A stretch of 54,931 nucleotides of DNA. It comes from an uncultured Bacteroidales bacterium. GTDB lineage: Bacteria; Bacteroidota; Bacteroidia; Bacteroidales; UBA932. The stretch covers positions 1 to 54,931 of the forward strand of contig CAKUVD010000014.1 of assembly GCA_934695325.1 (NCBI GenBank). The letters are read 5' to 3'. The notes below the pieces were generated by a model, which did not search any database, was not told the origin of the DNA, and was given only the letters and a program-made list of their open reading frames with translations. Both the position numbers and the translations under genes were made by a program. Below, piece after piece: positions 29,481 to 38,511 of this stretch; positions within the stretch are counted from its first letter, which is position 1; every line of letters begins with the position of its first letter.

Positions 29481-32400
29481 ATGAAGCGATTCTTAACTTA
29501 TGTCTTTGCGGCACTCCTTCTCACGGCGTGCTATGATGACAGCGAGATGAAATCTCGCCTGGATCAGATGGATCAGAGACTCACGTCTGTGGAGACTCTG
29601 GTCGCATCCCTCAACACTCAGCTTACGAAGCTGCAGGAACTTATAGACGGGAAACTCTTTATCAGTGATATCTCCGACACTGAGGATGGCAAGCACGTCA
29701 TCACGTTCGTGAACGCCTATGGCGAGATGTCCACGATGACACTCTCTGACGGACAGTCTCCTGACGTCTCCGTCAAGCAGGCCCCGGACGGCAAATGGTA
29801 CTGGGCGGTCAATGGTGACTATCTTCTGGACAAGGACGGGAACAAGGTGCCTGTGACAGGCGACCGCGGAGTGACTCCGTCAATGAAGATAGAGAATGGA
29901 AAATGGTATGTGTCGTATGATTATGGTGTCACATACATCGAATGTGGCCAGGCCACGGGAGAGGACGGTGACGCTTTCTTCAGGGATGCCAAGATGAGCG
30001 AGGACGGCAAGAAGGCCTACCTGACTCTTGCGGACGGCACGGTTCTTACATTTGAAATCTACAAGGAATTCGGCATCGCCGTAGAGGTGACATCTTCACT
30101 CATATATTCCGGACAGACAAAGGACTACGCCTATACTATCACTGGAGGTGACAAGAACACTGTACTGGAGGTTCTTCCTCAGGGCAACTGGAAAGCCGTC
30201 GTCAAAGCCGAAAGCGATACCAAGGGCGTTATTTCCGTGACAGCTCCTGACGAGCCTACCGCAGGAAAGGTGATTCTTCTCCTCGGTGACGGAGCGAATA
30301 AGACATTGATGAGGACATTGACTTTCATCGCCGGCAATATGCACGTCAGCACGGCGTCTGTGGAGAGTCCTGCGACCGGCGGCGTGTTCGATGTGGATGT
30401 GACCACCAACCTTGAGTTCACCGCCGAGCTTGAAGATGATCAGACTTGGGCGCATCTCGTGGAGACGAAGGCTTATGAGGTGTACACGAAGACTGTCAGC
30501 GTGAAGGTGGACAAGAACGATATGCCTTATGCACGTGAGACCAGGATGACACTTAAGAATGACGGCAATGTCATAGAGTCCATCATCATCTATCAGAATC
30601 CTGTCACATATCCTGACGACGTGATGGTCTTGATGATGCAGCCGCATCCGACTGACAGCTGTGTCATCCTCCCTGTATCCTATAGGAAAGATTCCAAGTA
30701 TTATGTGAACTGGGGTGATGGCTCCAAGATTGACACGCTTATGGTCACAAGTCCTAAACATAAGTATGCAGATGCTTCCAGGATGTATCCTGTGCAGGTA
30801 AGCGGAAACCTTGCGACTCTCGGGAAGTGCACTAATTATAGACATCAGGCTGATTTGTATGAAGTCATACAGTGGGGAGACCTCTCGATTTCGAGCATAA
30901 GCTTCGAATATCAGAAGAATCTGGTCCGTGTGGCAGTCCCTAAGGGTGATGCTCTCAAGAACATTACCAGCTGCAACAGTATGTTCAAGGGCTGCACGAG
31001 CTTGAAGGAAGTCCCTATTGGTCTTATGGATGCCCTTCCATCCACCATTACGAACTTCAACTATACATTCACGAACTGCGAGTCCCTGGAGTATCTGGAT
31101 CCTGACATCTTCAGGAATTTCACCGGAAAGTCAGGTGTCGTCATCTGGCAGATTTTCAACGGCTGCAAGAGCCTGAAGCGAATTCCGAAGTTTAGCTATT
31201 TCAAGATGGGCAATGACGCCAATATGCTTAACCAGATTTTTGCCAATTGCGAGTCTCTTGAGGAAATTCCGGAGCATCTGTTCAATGAAACTGCCAAGTC
31301 GGCCACCCGTGCTATCAAGCTCGGATCAACGTTTATGAACTGCAAGTCGTTGAAGACTATTCCTGAAAGTTTCTGGGAAAATCTCCCTATGGATAAAATC
31401 ACTGAGATTGTTTCTGCATTCAAGGGTTGCGAGTCTTTGACCTCCGAGTCGCTTGGATTCCTTAATGAGCTCACGAAAGTCTATAAGTGGCAGAACGCCT
31501 TCGAAGGCTGCACGTCTCTTACCACGCTTCCTGAGTGCGAAGTCGAAATCGACGGCAAGACTGTCAGCGTGCCGATTTATAAGAGAGATTCGGATGAGTA
31601 CAAGGCGTACTTCGCCAACCGCTCCTACTCTTCTACCAATTATTGCTTCAAGGGCTGCGTGAATCTTGAAGGCTACTATGACAAGATTCCTCAGACCTGG
31701 GGCGGTGGCTGGGACGGAACCACAGAGGCTCCGACCATCACCGTGGATGCTCAGTATCCTGAGGGACAGGGTTACTACAGCATTGACTTCATCGTGAAGG
31801 GAAAGGGTGTCGCATCGGCATACTATTATCTTTCAGCCAAGACGCTGGTGGATCAGGCGCTTCCTAAGTACAATAACTCATATACTGAGCTTTGCGAGAA
31901 GCAGGGCATCGCTATCGAGAGCGACTACCTTAATGCCATAAACTCTGACAAGGGACTGACACTTGGCTTTACGCAGGGTGTCCCTAATGTGGAATACATA
32001 CTCATTGTCGCCGGAAAGAATATGTTCGGCCAGAGCTATGCATACAAGGTGCAGGCTACGACTACGGTTCCTAAGGGCTCTGACGAGTATGAGCGTTATC
32101 TCGGAGATTGGACAGTGACTGCTGCGTCATTTGCGACGACCTCTGTTGGTTTCGACCCTAAGCCTCTGTCGTTTGACATCCGTATCGAGCCTTACCGCGT
32201 GGATGAAAGCTACAGTGTATATGGATGGGGCGTCACCAAGTTCACTGACACTTATCCTATGATGATGTTCTTCGAGGACGGCAAGCTTTGCGCCTGGACA
32301 GGTTCTCATCATGGGTCCGTGATCTATCAGGGATATCCGTATAAGGACGGGATAAGTTACAATATCGCACTCAACTCGTTTACTCTTATGGATGACGGCA

Positions 32401-32810
32401 GCTATGGTGTCTATATGGCTAACGGAGAAAAGGTCGGTGAGGCTGAGTATGCTGACGGCGGCTTCGATATGAAGGGCGTTAAGTCGAAGATGTATGAGGA
32501 GATGGGTATGGATGTGATGTGCTATGGCTTCGATTTCTGCCTGTCGATGGGCGGCCAGGGATGGTCCAAGATATTCATCGCTCCAGAGGTGGTGAAAGAG
32601 CAGTACTTGCTCGGAACTGATGACGTGAAGTTCGCTCCGTATATACTCGCTCCGTACACCTTCACCCGCAAGGCGTCCGCCGGCACTGCCAGCATCACGG
32701 AGGCGCACAATAAGGAACTTACCTACAGCGGCAAGTGCATCCCTGTAAGGTTCGGCAAGGCCAGTGCGGCCGTGACCGAGCCGGCGCCAGGGCTCTATAA
32801 GATCAGATAG
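29481..32810 (+). CDS. Large multidomain surface lipoprotein: coiled coil, BACON-like, PKD-like, leucine-rich repeats
   Basis: A 1109-residue lipoprotein; ATG at 29481 (MKRFLTYVFAALLLTACYDD) puts the lipidated Cys at 17, whereas the longer reading from 29442 has no good signal. Residues about 20-60 are a coiled coil (KSRLDQMDQRLTSVETLVAS), like DUF4988 lipoproteins. About 65-200 are short beta modules (DGKWYWAVNGDYLL and DGTVLTFEIYKEFG), 205-370 look like two BACON-type domains, and about 385-440 contain YYVNWGDGSKIDT, a PKD-like strand. Residues about 495-685 are BspA/DUF285-like repeats of the form MF-GCTSLKEVP, and the last 200 residues are another beta domain. No enzyme motif is seen. Probable role: adhesion or binding of host or dietary polymers. 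Confidence 0.82.
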   Translation: MKRFLTYVFAALLLTACYDDSEMKSRLDQMDQRLTSVETLVASLNTQLTKLQELIDGKLFISDISDTEDGKHVITFVNAYGEMSTMTLSDGQSPDVSVKQAPDGKWYWAVNGDYLLDKDGNKVPVTGDRGVTPSMKIENGKWYVSYDYGVTYIECGQATGEDGDAFFRDAKMSEDGKKAYLTLADGTVLTFEIYKEFGIAVEVTSSLIYSGQTKDYAYTITGGDKNTVLEVLPQGNWKAVVKAESDTKGVISVTAPDEPTAGKVILLLGDGANKTLMRTLTFIAGNMHVSTASVESPATGGVFDVDVTTNLEFTAELEDDQTWAHLVETKAYEVYTKTVSVKVDKNDMPYARETRMTLKNDGNVIESIIIYQNPVTYPDDVMVLMMQPHPTDSCVILPVSYRKDSKYYVNWGDGSKIDTLMVTSPKHKYADASRMYPVQVSGNLATLGKCTNYRHQADLYEVIQWGDLSISSISFEYQKNLVRVAVPKGDALKNITSCNSMFKGCTSLKEVPIGLMDALPSTITNFNYTFTNCESLEYLDPDIFRNFTGKSGVVIWQIFNGCKSLKRIPKFSYFKMGNDANMLNQIFANCESLEEIPEHLFNETAKSATRAIKLGSTFMNCKSLKTIPESFWENLPMDKITEIVSAFKGCESLTSESLGFLNELTKVYKWQNAFEGCTSLTTLPECEVEIDGKTVSVPIYKRDSDEYKAYFANRSYSSTNYCFKGCVNLEGYYDKIPQTWGGGWDGTTEAPTITVDAQYPEGQGYYSIDFIVKGKGVASAYYYLSAKTLVDQALPKYNNSYTELCEKQGIAIESDYLNAINSDKGLTLGFTQGVPNVEYILIVAGKNMFGQSYAYKVQATTTVPKGSDEYERYLGDWTVTAASFATTSVGFDPKPLSFDIRIEPYRVDESYSVYGWGVTKFTDTYPMMMFFEDGKLCAWTGSHHGSVIYQGYPYKDGISYNIALNSFTLMDDGSYGVYMANGEKVGEAEYADGGFDMKGVKSKMYEEMGMDVMCYGFDFCLSMGGQGWSKIFIAPEVVKEQYLLGTDDVKFAPYILAPYTFTRKASAGTASITEAHNKELTYSGKCIPVRFGKASAAVTEPAPGLYKIR

Positions 32811-32825
32811 AGTACTAGCATAAAT

Positions 32826-32870
32826 TATAGCGGCCCGCATCTCTTTCCAAACGAGATGCGGGCCGCTATA
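32826..32870. terminator. Bidirectional terminator, perfect 18-bp stem
   Basis: Arms 32826-32843 and 32853-32870 are perfectly complementary over 18 bp (core GCGGCCCGCATCTC) around a 9-nt loop. It lies between the convergent lipoprotein gene and the PHP gene and has TATA/TTAATA flanks. Strong hairpin, no long T run. Confidence 0.75.
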
Positions 32871-32888
32871 TTAATAATGTATGTCTGT

Positions 32889-33611
32889 TCAGTGTACAGG
32901 CTTCTTCTTGAGGTATGCCAGAAATCTTTCCGTGCTGCAGTTGAGAATCAGCTCTTCCGGGAATGCCGTCTCTTTCAGCAGTGGGTAGAGATAGTCATAT
33001 TTCGCGATCATCATCGAGATATGGGCGTCGCTTCCCAGGATAACCGGGACGCCGTACTTTTTCGCCAGGCGAAGAAGTTCCAGGTTGTTAGGCCTGGCCA
33101 CTGTCTTGTGGCGTGCCGGCGCAAGCGAGTGGTTGTTTATCTCGAGAAGAGTATGTGTCTCTGCTGACACTTGCATGAGCCGCTCGAAGTCAAGCTTGGC
33201 AGTACCGTCGCCCGGGTGGCTGATTATCTGCACATACGGGTTTCTCATAGCCTTGACCACGCCTTCCGTGTTCTCCTCCTTGGAGCCTCCTTTCCAGCAC
33301 AGGCCGTGAATGCCGGCAATGCAGATGTCCAGCATCCGCAGATGCTCCTCGTCCAGGTCAATGTTTCCGTCCGTGTCGAGTATGTTGATTTCCGCCCCAA
33401 GCATCAGGCGTACGCCGTACATCTCGCGCGGGATGCAGTGCATATTGCTGAAGTACAGCTGGTTGCAAGTTCCTGGTATACTCGGGCCGTGCTCGGTTAT
33501 GCCAAGAATCTTCAGCCCCTTGTCCGCTGCCGCGGCAGCCATCTCCTGGACTGTGCTGTAAGCGTGCCCGGAGGCTACCGTGTGCGTGTGGACATCAAGC
33601 TGTATATCCAT
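32889..33611 (-). CDS. PHP-domain phosphoesterase (YcdX-like)
   Basis: A 240-residue cytoplasmic protein. DVHTHTVASGHAYST supplies the first metal-binding histidines, GITEHGPSIPG the next ligand, then GIHG, ISHPGDG and ILGSDAH complete the trinuclear metal site of the PHP fold. The YcdX-like group are phosphatases of unknown natural substrate. The length matches. It begins 2 bp after the gpmI stop on the same strand, so the two share a transcript. Confidence 0.88.
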   Translation of the reverse strand: MDIQLDVHTHTVASGHAYSTVQEMAAAAADKGLKILGITEHGPSIPGTCNQLYFSNMHCIPREMYGVRLMLGAEINILDTDGNIDLDEEHLRMLDICIAGIHGLCWKGGSKEENTEGVVKAMRNPYVQIISHPGDGTAKLDFERLMQVSAETHTLLEINNHSLAPARHKTVARPNNLELLRLAKKYGVPVILGSDAHISMMIAKYDYLYPLLKETAFPEELILNCSTERFLAYLKKKPVH

Positions 33612-33613
33612 AT

Positions 33614-35143
33614 CTAGAACAGAGGCTCGGCGTCCATATCAGCAGGCTGAGAGAGCCCCATCAGCTTGAGGATGGTCGGGGCGACATTGCAGAGTGCACC
33701 GTCCTTGACGCTCTTCACCTCGTCACCGGCATTGACTACGATGAACTGCACAGGGTTCAGCGAGTGGGCTGTGTTCGGTGTGCCGTCATCATTGACAGCG
33801 TGGTCGGCATTGCCGTGGTCAGCGGTGATGAGGATTACGTAGTTGTGCTTGATGGCCTCGGTGACGACCTTTTCTACGAGACCGTCGATACATCTTACTG
33901 CTTTGACGATGGCGTCATATACGCCTGTGTGGCCGATCATATCGCCGTTGGCGTAGTTGAGGATGATGAGATCCTCCTTGTCGGTGTCGATGGCTTCGAT
34001 AAGTTTCTCGGTCACGACAGGGGCGCTCATCTCCGGCTGGAGGTCGTAGGTCGGAACCTTAGGTGAAGGCACCAGGATCCTGTCCTCGTTATCGAAAGGA
34101 GTCTCGCGTCCGCCGTTGAAGAAGAACGTGACGTGAGCATATTTCTCTGTCTCTGCGATGCGGAGCTGGTGAAGCCCGGCCTTTGATACGATCTCTCCGA
34201 GGGTGTCCTTGACGATTTCCTTGTCGAAGAGAATGTGCAGTCCCTTGAATGCTGCATCGTAAGGAGTCATACAGCAGTAGTAGAGGTCAGGGATGATGTG
34301 CATACCCTCCTCGGGCATATCCTGCTGGGTGAGGACAGATGTGATTTCGCGTGCGCGGTCGTTGCGGAAGTTCATAAATATCACTGCGTCGCCCTCCTCT
34401 ATCTTGGCGAGAGGTGCGCCTGCTGCGTCTGTGATGACGATAGGCTTGATGAACTCGTCAGTGACGTCGGCATCATAAGATGCCTGGACACCTTCGGCCG
34501 CTGATGTGAAGGCTGCGCCTTTTCCGCTTGCGAGAAGGTCGTATGCCTCCTTTACGCGGTTCCATCTCTTATCCCTGTCCATTGCATAGAAACGTCCGCA
34601 TACGGATGCCACCTTTCCTGTACTCTCGGCCATATGCCTCTCAAGGTCTTCGATGAAGCCCTTTCCGCTGTGAGGGTCTGTGTCGCGGCCATCCATAAAG
34701 CAGTGTACAAAAACCTTGTCCAGGCCATATTCCTTGGCTACATTGAGGAATTCGTAGTAGTGGTCGAGTGAGCTGTGCACTCCGCCGGTGGAGCAGAGTC
34801 CCATAAGATGGAGCTTCTTGCCGCTCTTCTTTACATAGTCATATACGCCCTTGACCTCGGCCCTGTCCAGAAGCTTGTGCTCGCGGCAGGTCTTATTGAT
34901 TTTCATAAGATCCTGATATACAATGCGGCCTGCGCCGAGATTCATGTGCCCGACCTCTGAGTTTCCCATCTGTCCGTCAGGAAGTCCGACGGCCTCTCCG
35001 CAGGTGAGGAGGTGGCTCATAGGATATTTTGCCCTGAGCGAGTCAATGAATGGGGTGCCCGCTGTGTAGATGGCGTTGGAGTGGTCGTGCCTGCCTTCTC
35101 CCCAGCCGTCGAGAATCATAAGAAGAACTTTTCTCTTTTCCAT
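33614..35143 (-). CDS. gpmI: 2,3-bisphosphoglycerate-independent phosphoglycerate mutase
   Basis: A 509-residue glycolytic enzyme interconverting 3- and 2-phosphoglycerate with two manganese ions. [10 protein letters not shown] has the first metal Asp (Asp12), [17 protein letters not shown] the phosphorylated Ser (Ser62), and [10 protein letters not shown] near 445-455 the other metal ligands. Full length, with no gaps in motif order. The upstream region is shared with the divergent susC at 35346. Confidence 0.97.
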   Translation of the reverse strand: MEKRKVLLMILDGWGEGRHDHSNAIYTAGTPFIDSLRAKYPMSHLLTCGEAVGLPDGQMGNSEVGHMNLGAGRIVYQDLMKINKTCREHKLLDRAEVKGVYDYVKKSGKKLHLMGLCSTGGVHSSLDHYYEFLNVAKEYGLDKVFVHCFMDGRDTDPHSGKGFIEDLERHMAESTGKVASVCGRFYAMDRDKRWNRVKEAYDLLASGKGAAFTSAAEGVQASYDADVTDEFIKPIVITDAAGAPLAKIEEGDAVIFMNFRNDRAREITSVLTQQDMPEEGMHIIPDLYYCCMTPYDAAFKGLHILFDKEIVKDTLGEIVSKAGLHQLRIAETEKYAHVTFFFNGGRETPFDNEDRILVPSPKVPTYDLQPEMSAPVVTEKLIEAIDTDKEDLIILNYANGDMIGHTGVYDAIVKAVRCIDGLVEKVVTEAIKHNYVILITADHGNADHAVNDDGTPNTAHSLNPVQFIVVNAGDEVKSVKDGALCNVAPTILKLMGLSQPADMDAEPLF

Positions 35144-35181
35144 ATTTTAATGCTTTAACTTATACAGTTGTAAATAACTTA

Positions 35182-35189
35182 CAAATATA
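35182..35189 (-). promoter_or_regulatory. Putative gpmI -7 element
   Basis: On the minus strand TATATTTG (35189-35182) matches TAnnTTTG and lies 38 bp before the gpmI ATG. No good -33 element is seen at the standard distance. Confidence 0.4.
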
Positions 35190-35242
35190 GGCATAATTCG
35201 GGCAAAACCGAATGACTGCGGCGATTCGAATCTTGTTAGGCG

Positions 35243-35301
35243 TAAAAAACGTTTTTTATGGTGCCGGAAATAATAAAAACGCTAAAAAACCGTTTGTTTT
35301 A
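35243..35301. promoter_or_regulatory. Candidate operator: perfect palindrome plus a second imperfect copy
   Basis: TAAAAAACGTTTTTTA at 35243-35258 is a perfect 16-bp palindrome. Exactly 40 bp further, at 35283-35301, TAAAAAACC continues into GTTTGTTTTA, an imperfect version whose right half overlaps the -33 TTTG of the susC promoter. Forty base pairs is about four helical turns, so a regulator could bind both on one DNA face. No regulator gene lies next to it. Confidence 0.45.
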
Positions 35302-35323
35302 TGTTAAAAAAATGTTAAAATTG
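35293..35323 (+). promoter_or_regulatory. Putative promoter of the second susC
   Basis: TTTG (35293-35296), 19 bp, TAAAATTG (35316-35323): one base off the -7 consensus with ideal spacing, followed by the ATG 23 bp later. Confidence 0.5.
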
Positions 35324-35345
35324 CAGTCTAATTAATAACAAATTT

Positions 35346-38300
35346 ATGAAATTAAGATCAAATCATCTGAACGTCGCCAAAGCAATGCTTTGCGGAGTAC
35401 TTTGCCTGGGCGGTGGTGTCGTCAGTGTGACACCAGCGTCCGCACAGGTGCAGCAGGACAGACAATCAGCCAGGACCGTGACAGGAACAGTCGTGGATGA
35501 GAACGGAGAGCCTGTAATCGGTGCCGGAATTGTGGAAGAAGGTACAATGAACGGTACAAATACTGATATGGACGGCAAGTTCTCACTCCAGGTGAAAGGA
35601 GATGCGAGACTTGTCGTTTCTTTTGTCGGGTATGAGACAATCACCGTGGCTACTGCCGGCAAGGCGGACTTTGCAGTCCAGCTCAAGCCGGATGCAAGGC
35701 TCCTGAATGAAGTCGTGGTGACAGCGCTCGGCATCAAGCGTGAGTCCAAGGCTCTCGGATATTCAGTGTCTGAGGTAAAAGGAAATTCTCTTGTCGAGGC
35801 AAGGGAGAACAATGTTATGAATAGCCTCAGCGGCAAGATCGCCGGACTTCAGGTCAGCGGAAGCGGTAACGGAAGTATGGGTTCGAGCCGTATCATCATC
35901 AGAGGAAACAACTCTCTTGCCGGAAACAATGAGCCTCTGGTAGTCATAGACGGTGTCCCGATGAACAACTTCAACGGAGGCCAGAGCACAGGTCAGTGGT
36001 CAGGAAGCGACTCCGGCAACGGACTTTCTGATGTGAACCCGGATGACATCGAGTCCATCTCTGTCCTGAAAGGAGCGGCTGCGTCAGCCCTCTATGGAAC
36101 CAGGGCCGGAAACGGTGTCATAATGATCACTACGAAGAAGGGAAACGGGGCGAAAAAAGGTCTCGGCGTGACGGTGAACGAAAACCTTATGTTTGAGGGT
36201 CTGCTGAAAAAGCCACAGATGCAGAACCAATATGGTCAGGGAACCAACGGGACATTCGATCCTGACGGAAATATGAGCTGGGGTCCGAAGATGGACGGCC
36301 AGATGCTGACCGACTGGACGGGCGAGAACCGCGCATACAGCGCCTATGACAATGACATCACGGACTTCATCCGTCACGGATTCTCTTCCACCACATCCGT
36401 GGAGGCGGCTCAGACGACCGAAAAGAATGCCATACGAGCATCATTGGCATATACCACTAACAAGGGCTATATGCCGTCCAACGACCAGAACAAGTACAAC
36501 ATTGACTTGCGTGACGTGCTGAACCTCAGCAAGCGCCTGCAGTTGGAGATGAAGGTGAATTATGTGAAGCAGAAGACGGAGAACGTGCCGTATCTTACGC
36601 TCGACCCTATGAGCCTTATGGCCAACTACCTGATGATGCCGAGAAACGTTCATTATGGGGATATGGCCGACATCTATGCGGCTGACGGTACTGTGAAGCA
36701 GTGGACATCCAAGGAGTCCAACTTCGTGCTCAACCCTTATTATATAAAGGAGAACAGCAACAAGAACCAGAGGGATCGTCTCATAGGCTTCGTATCTCTT
36801 CAATATAAGCCATTCGACTGGCTTACGCTCAAAGTTCGCCACGGTGAGGATATGTATTGGATGGACAGCAACAACAAGATAAAGGCCGCCACCCCGTACA
36901 ATACGTCCTATAACGGCCACGGCAACTATGCCATCTCCAGCACGAGTTTCCGCGAGCGCAACTCTGATTTCCTGGTAACGGCGTCTAAGGATAACCTTTT
37001 CGGAAAGTTCTCCGCCAGCCTCAGCGTCGGCGGAAACAGGATGTACACCAGGACACATACATCTTCGCAGAACTCAGGGTCTCTCGCCATCAGCGATTTC
37101 TTCGCTATGGGCAACGGTATGAACCAGACAATGTCCGACTACTGGTCGGAAAAGGCCGTGAATTCAGTATATGGCCTCCTCTCGCTTAACTGGGGCAACT
37201 GGATATATGTCGATGTGACCGGACGTAATGACTGGTCATCCACTCTTCCGAAGGAGAACCGCTCTTTCTTCTATCCTTCTGTGGGCCTCGGCTGGGTCGT
37301 GACCGATATGCTCTCCTCATTTGACGTGAACCTCCCGTCTTGGCTGACATTCGCAAAGATCAGAGCCTCTTATGCAGAGGTGGGAAATGACACCTCCCCT
37401 TACCGTCTCGCCACCACATATTCTGTATATAACGTGACGTCAGACATAAAAGGCTCGAGCGTGAACAACACGATTCCGCTCTCCACCCTGAAGCCGGAGA
37501 ACATCAAATCCACAGAACTCGGTTTCGACGTCAGGCTTTTCGACAGCAGACTCGGCGTGGACTTCGCTTGGTATAAGAAAAATGCCACGAACCAGATTCT
37601 TTCCCTGCCTATCTCCAACACCACGGGCAAGAAATACCGTATGATCAATGCAGGAGACATCCAGAACAGCGGATTTGAGCTTGCATTGACAGGAACTCCG
37701 GTGGTTACAAAGAATTTCGAGTGGAACATCTCGATGAACTTCACGAAGAACGAGAACAAGATCAATGAGCTTCATTCAGATCTGTCCACGTATGAGCTCG
37801 CGTCCACGGATTTCGCAAAAGTCATCGCCAGCGAAGGCGGCAAATACGGTGACATCGTAGGATATCGGTTCGCACGTGATGAACAGGGTAGGAAACTCAT
37901 TGACGCGGAAGGCCTTCCGGTGCTGGAAGCGAACATTGATATGGAGCATCCTCTCGGCAATTACCTTCCTGACTGGACGAGCAGTATGAGCCACAATTTC
38001 AGATACAGGGACTTCTATCTGTCTTTCCAGCTGGATTTCCGCAAGGGCGGAGACATCTATATGGGCTCTCTTTCACGCGCTGACCAGTATGGTACATCCA
38101 AGGCTTCTCTCAACGGCCGTGCCGAGTGGTATGCCGGGACAGGCGGAATCGTGGCTGACGGCGTTACCGAGGATGGACAGGTGAACACCAAGGCCGTGAA
38201 TCCTCAGGAGTATTTCGCCCGCATATCCAAGGCCGGAGAAGAATATGTATATGACGGCACGAACCTCAGGCTTCGCGAGCTTACGTTTGGATACAACCTC

Positions 38301-38498
38301 CCTCACAGGATTCTGGACAAGACTCCGTTCTCCGATCTCCGCATCAGCGTATGGGGCAGGAACCTTTGGATGATCTACAGCCATATCCCGGGGTATGACC
38401 CTGAAAGTTCATTCAGCACCGGAAACGGCGAAGGCATAGAACTCTGCTCCTTCCCTTCGACAAGAAGCTGGGGCATAAATCTGAAATTCTCTTTCTAA
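35346..38498 (+). CDS. SusC/RagA TonB-linked outer-membrane receptor without STN domain
   Basis: A 1050-residue importer. Signal peptide to about 34 (GGGVVSVTPASAQ), carboxypeptidase-regulatory-like domain about 43-120 (TVTGTVVDENGEPVIGAGI), TonB box NEVVVTALG, plug with SSRIIIRGNNSLAGNNEPLV and VVIDGVPMNN, then the barrel ending WGINLKFSF. Unlike the SusC at 5560 it has no STN domain, so regulation through a FecR/sigma pair is not expected, which fits the absence of such genes here. SusD follows 13 bp later. Ligand unknown. Confidence 0.95.
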   Translation: MKLRSNHLNVAKAMLCGVLCLGGGVVSVTPASAQVQQDRQSARTVTGTVVDENGEPVIGAGIVEEGTMNGTNTDMDGKFSLQVKGDARLVVSFVGYETITVATAGKADFAVQLKPDARLLNEVVVTALGIKRESKALGYSVSEVKGNSLVEARENNVMNSLSGKIAGLQVSGSGNGSMGSSRIIIRGNNSLAGNNEPLVVIDGVPMNNFNGGQSTGQWSGSDSGNGLSDVNPDDIESISVLKGAAASALYGTRAGNGVIMITTKKGNGAKKGLGVTVNENLMFEGLLKKPQMQNQYGQGTNGTFDPDGNMSWGPKMDGQMLTDWTGENRAYSAYDNDITDFIRHGFSSTTSVEAAQTTEKNAIRASLAYTTNKGYMPSNDQNKYNIDLRDVLNLSKRLQLEMKVNYVKQKTENVPYLTLDPMSLMANYLMMPRNVHYGDMADIYAADGTVKQWTSKESNFVLNPYYIKENSNKNQRDRLIGFVSLQYKPFDWLTLKVRHGEDMYWMDSNNKIKAATPYNTSYNGHGNYAISSTSFRERNSDFLVTASKDNLFGKFSASLSVGGNRMYTRTHTSSQNSGSLAISDFFAMGNGMNQTMSDYWSEKAVNSVYGLLSLNWGNWIYVDVTGRNDWSSTLPKENRSFFYPSVGLGWVVTDMLSSFDVNLPSWLTFAKIRASYAEVGNDTSPYRLATTYSVYNVTSDIKGSSVNNTIPLSTLKPENIKSTELGFDVRLFDSRLGVDFAWYKKNATNQILSLPISNTTGKKYRMINAGDIQNSGFELALTGTPVVTKNFEWNISMNFTKNENKINELHSDLSTYELASTDFAKVIASEGGKYGDIVGYRFARDEQGRKLIDAEGLPVLEANIDMEHPLGNYLPDWTSSMSHNFRYRDFYLSFQLDFRKGGDIYMGSLSRADQYGTSKASLNGRAEWYAGTGGIVADGVTEDGQVNTKAVNPQEYFARISKAGEEYVYDGTNLRLRELTFGYNLPHRILDKTPFSDLRISVWGRNLWMIYSHIPGYDPESSFSTGNGEGIELCSFPSTRSWGINLKFSF

Positions 38499-38511
38499 AA
38501 AAAATAAAAAT

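Noticed and set aside
35224..35236. GATTCGAATC, resembling a tRNA T-loop
   Set aside because: No acceptor stem or anticodon arm can be built around it.
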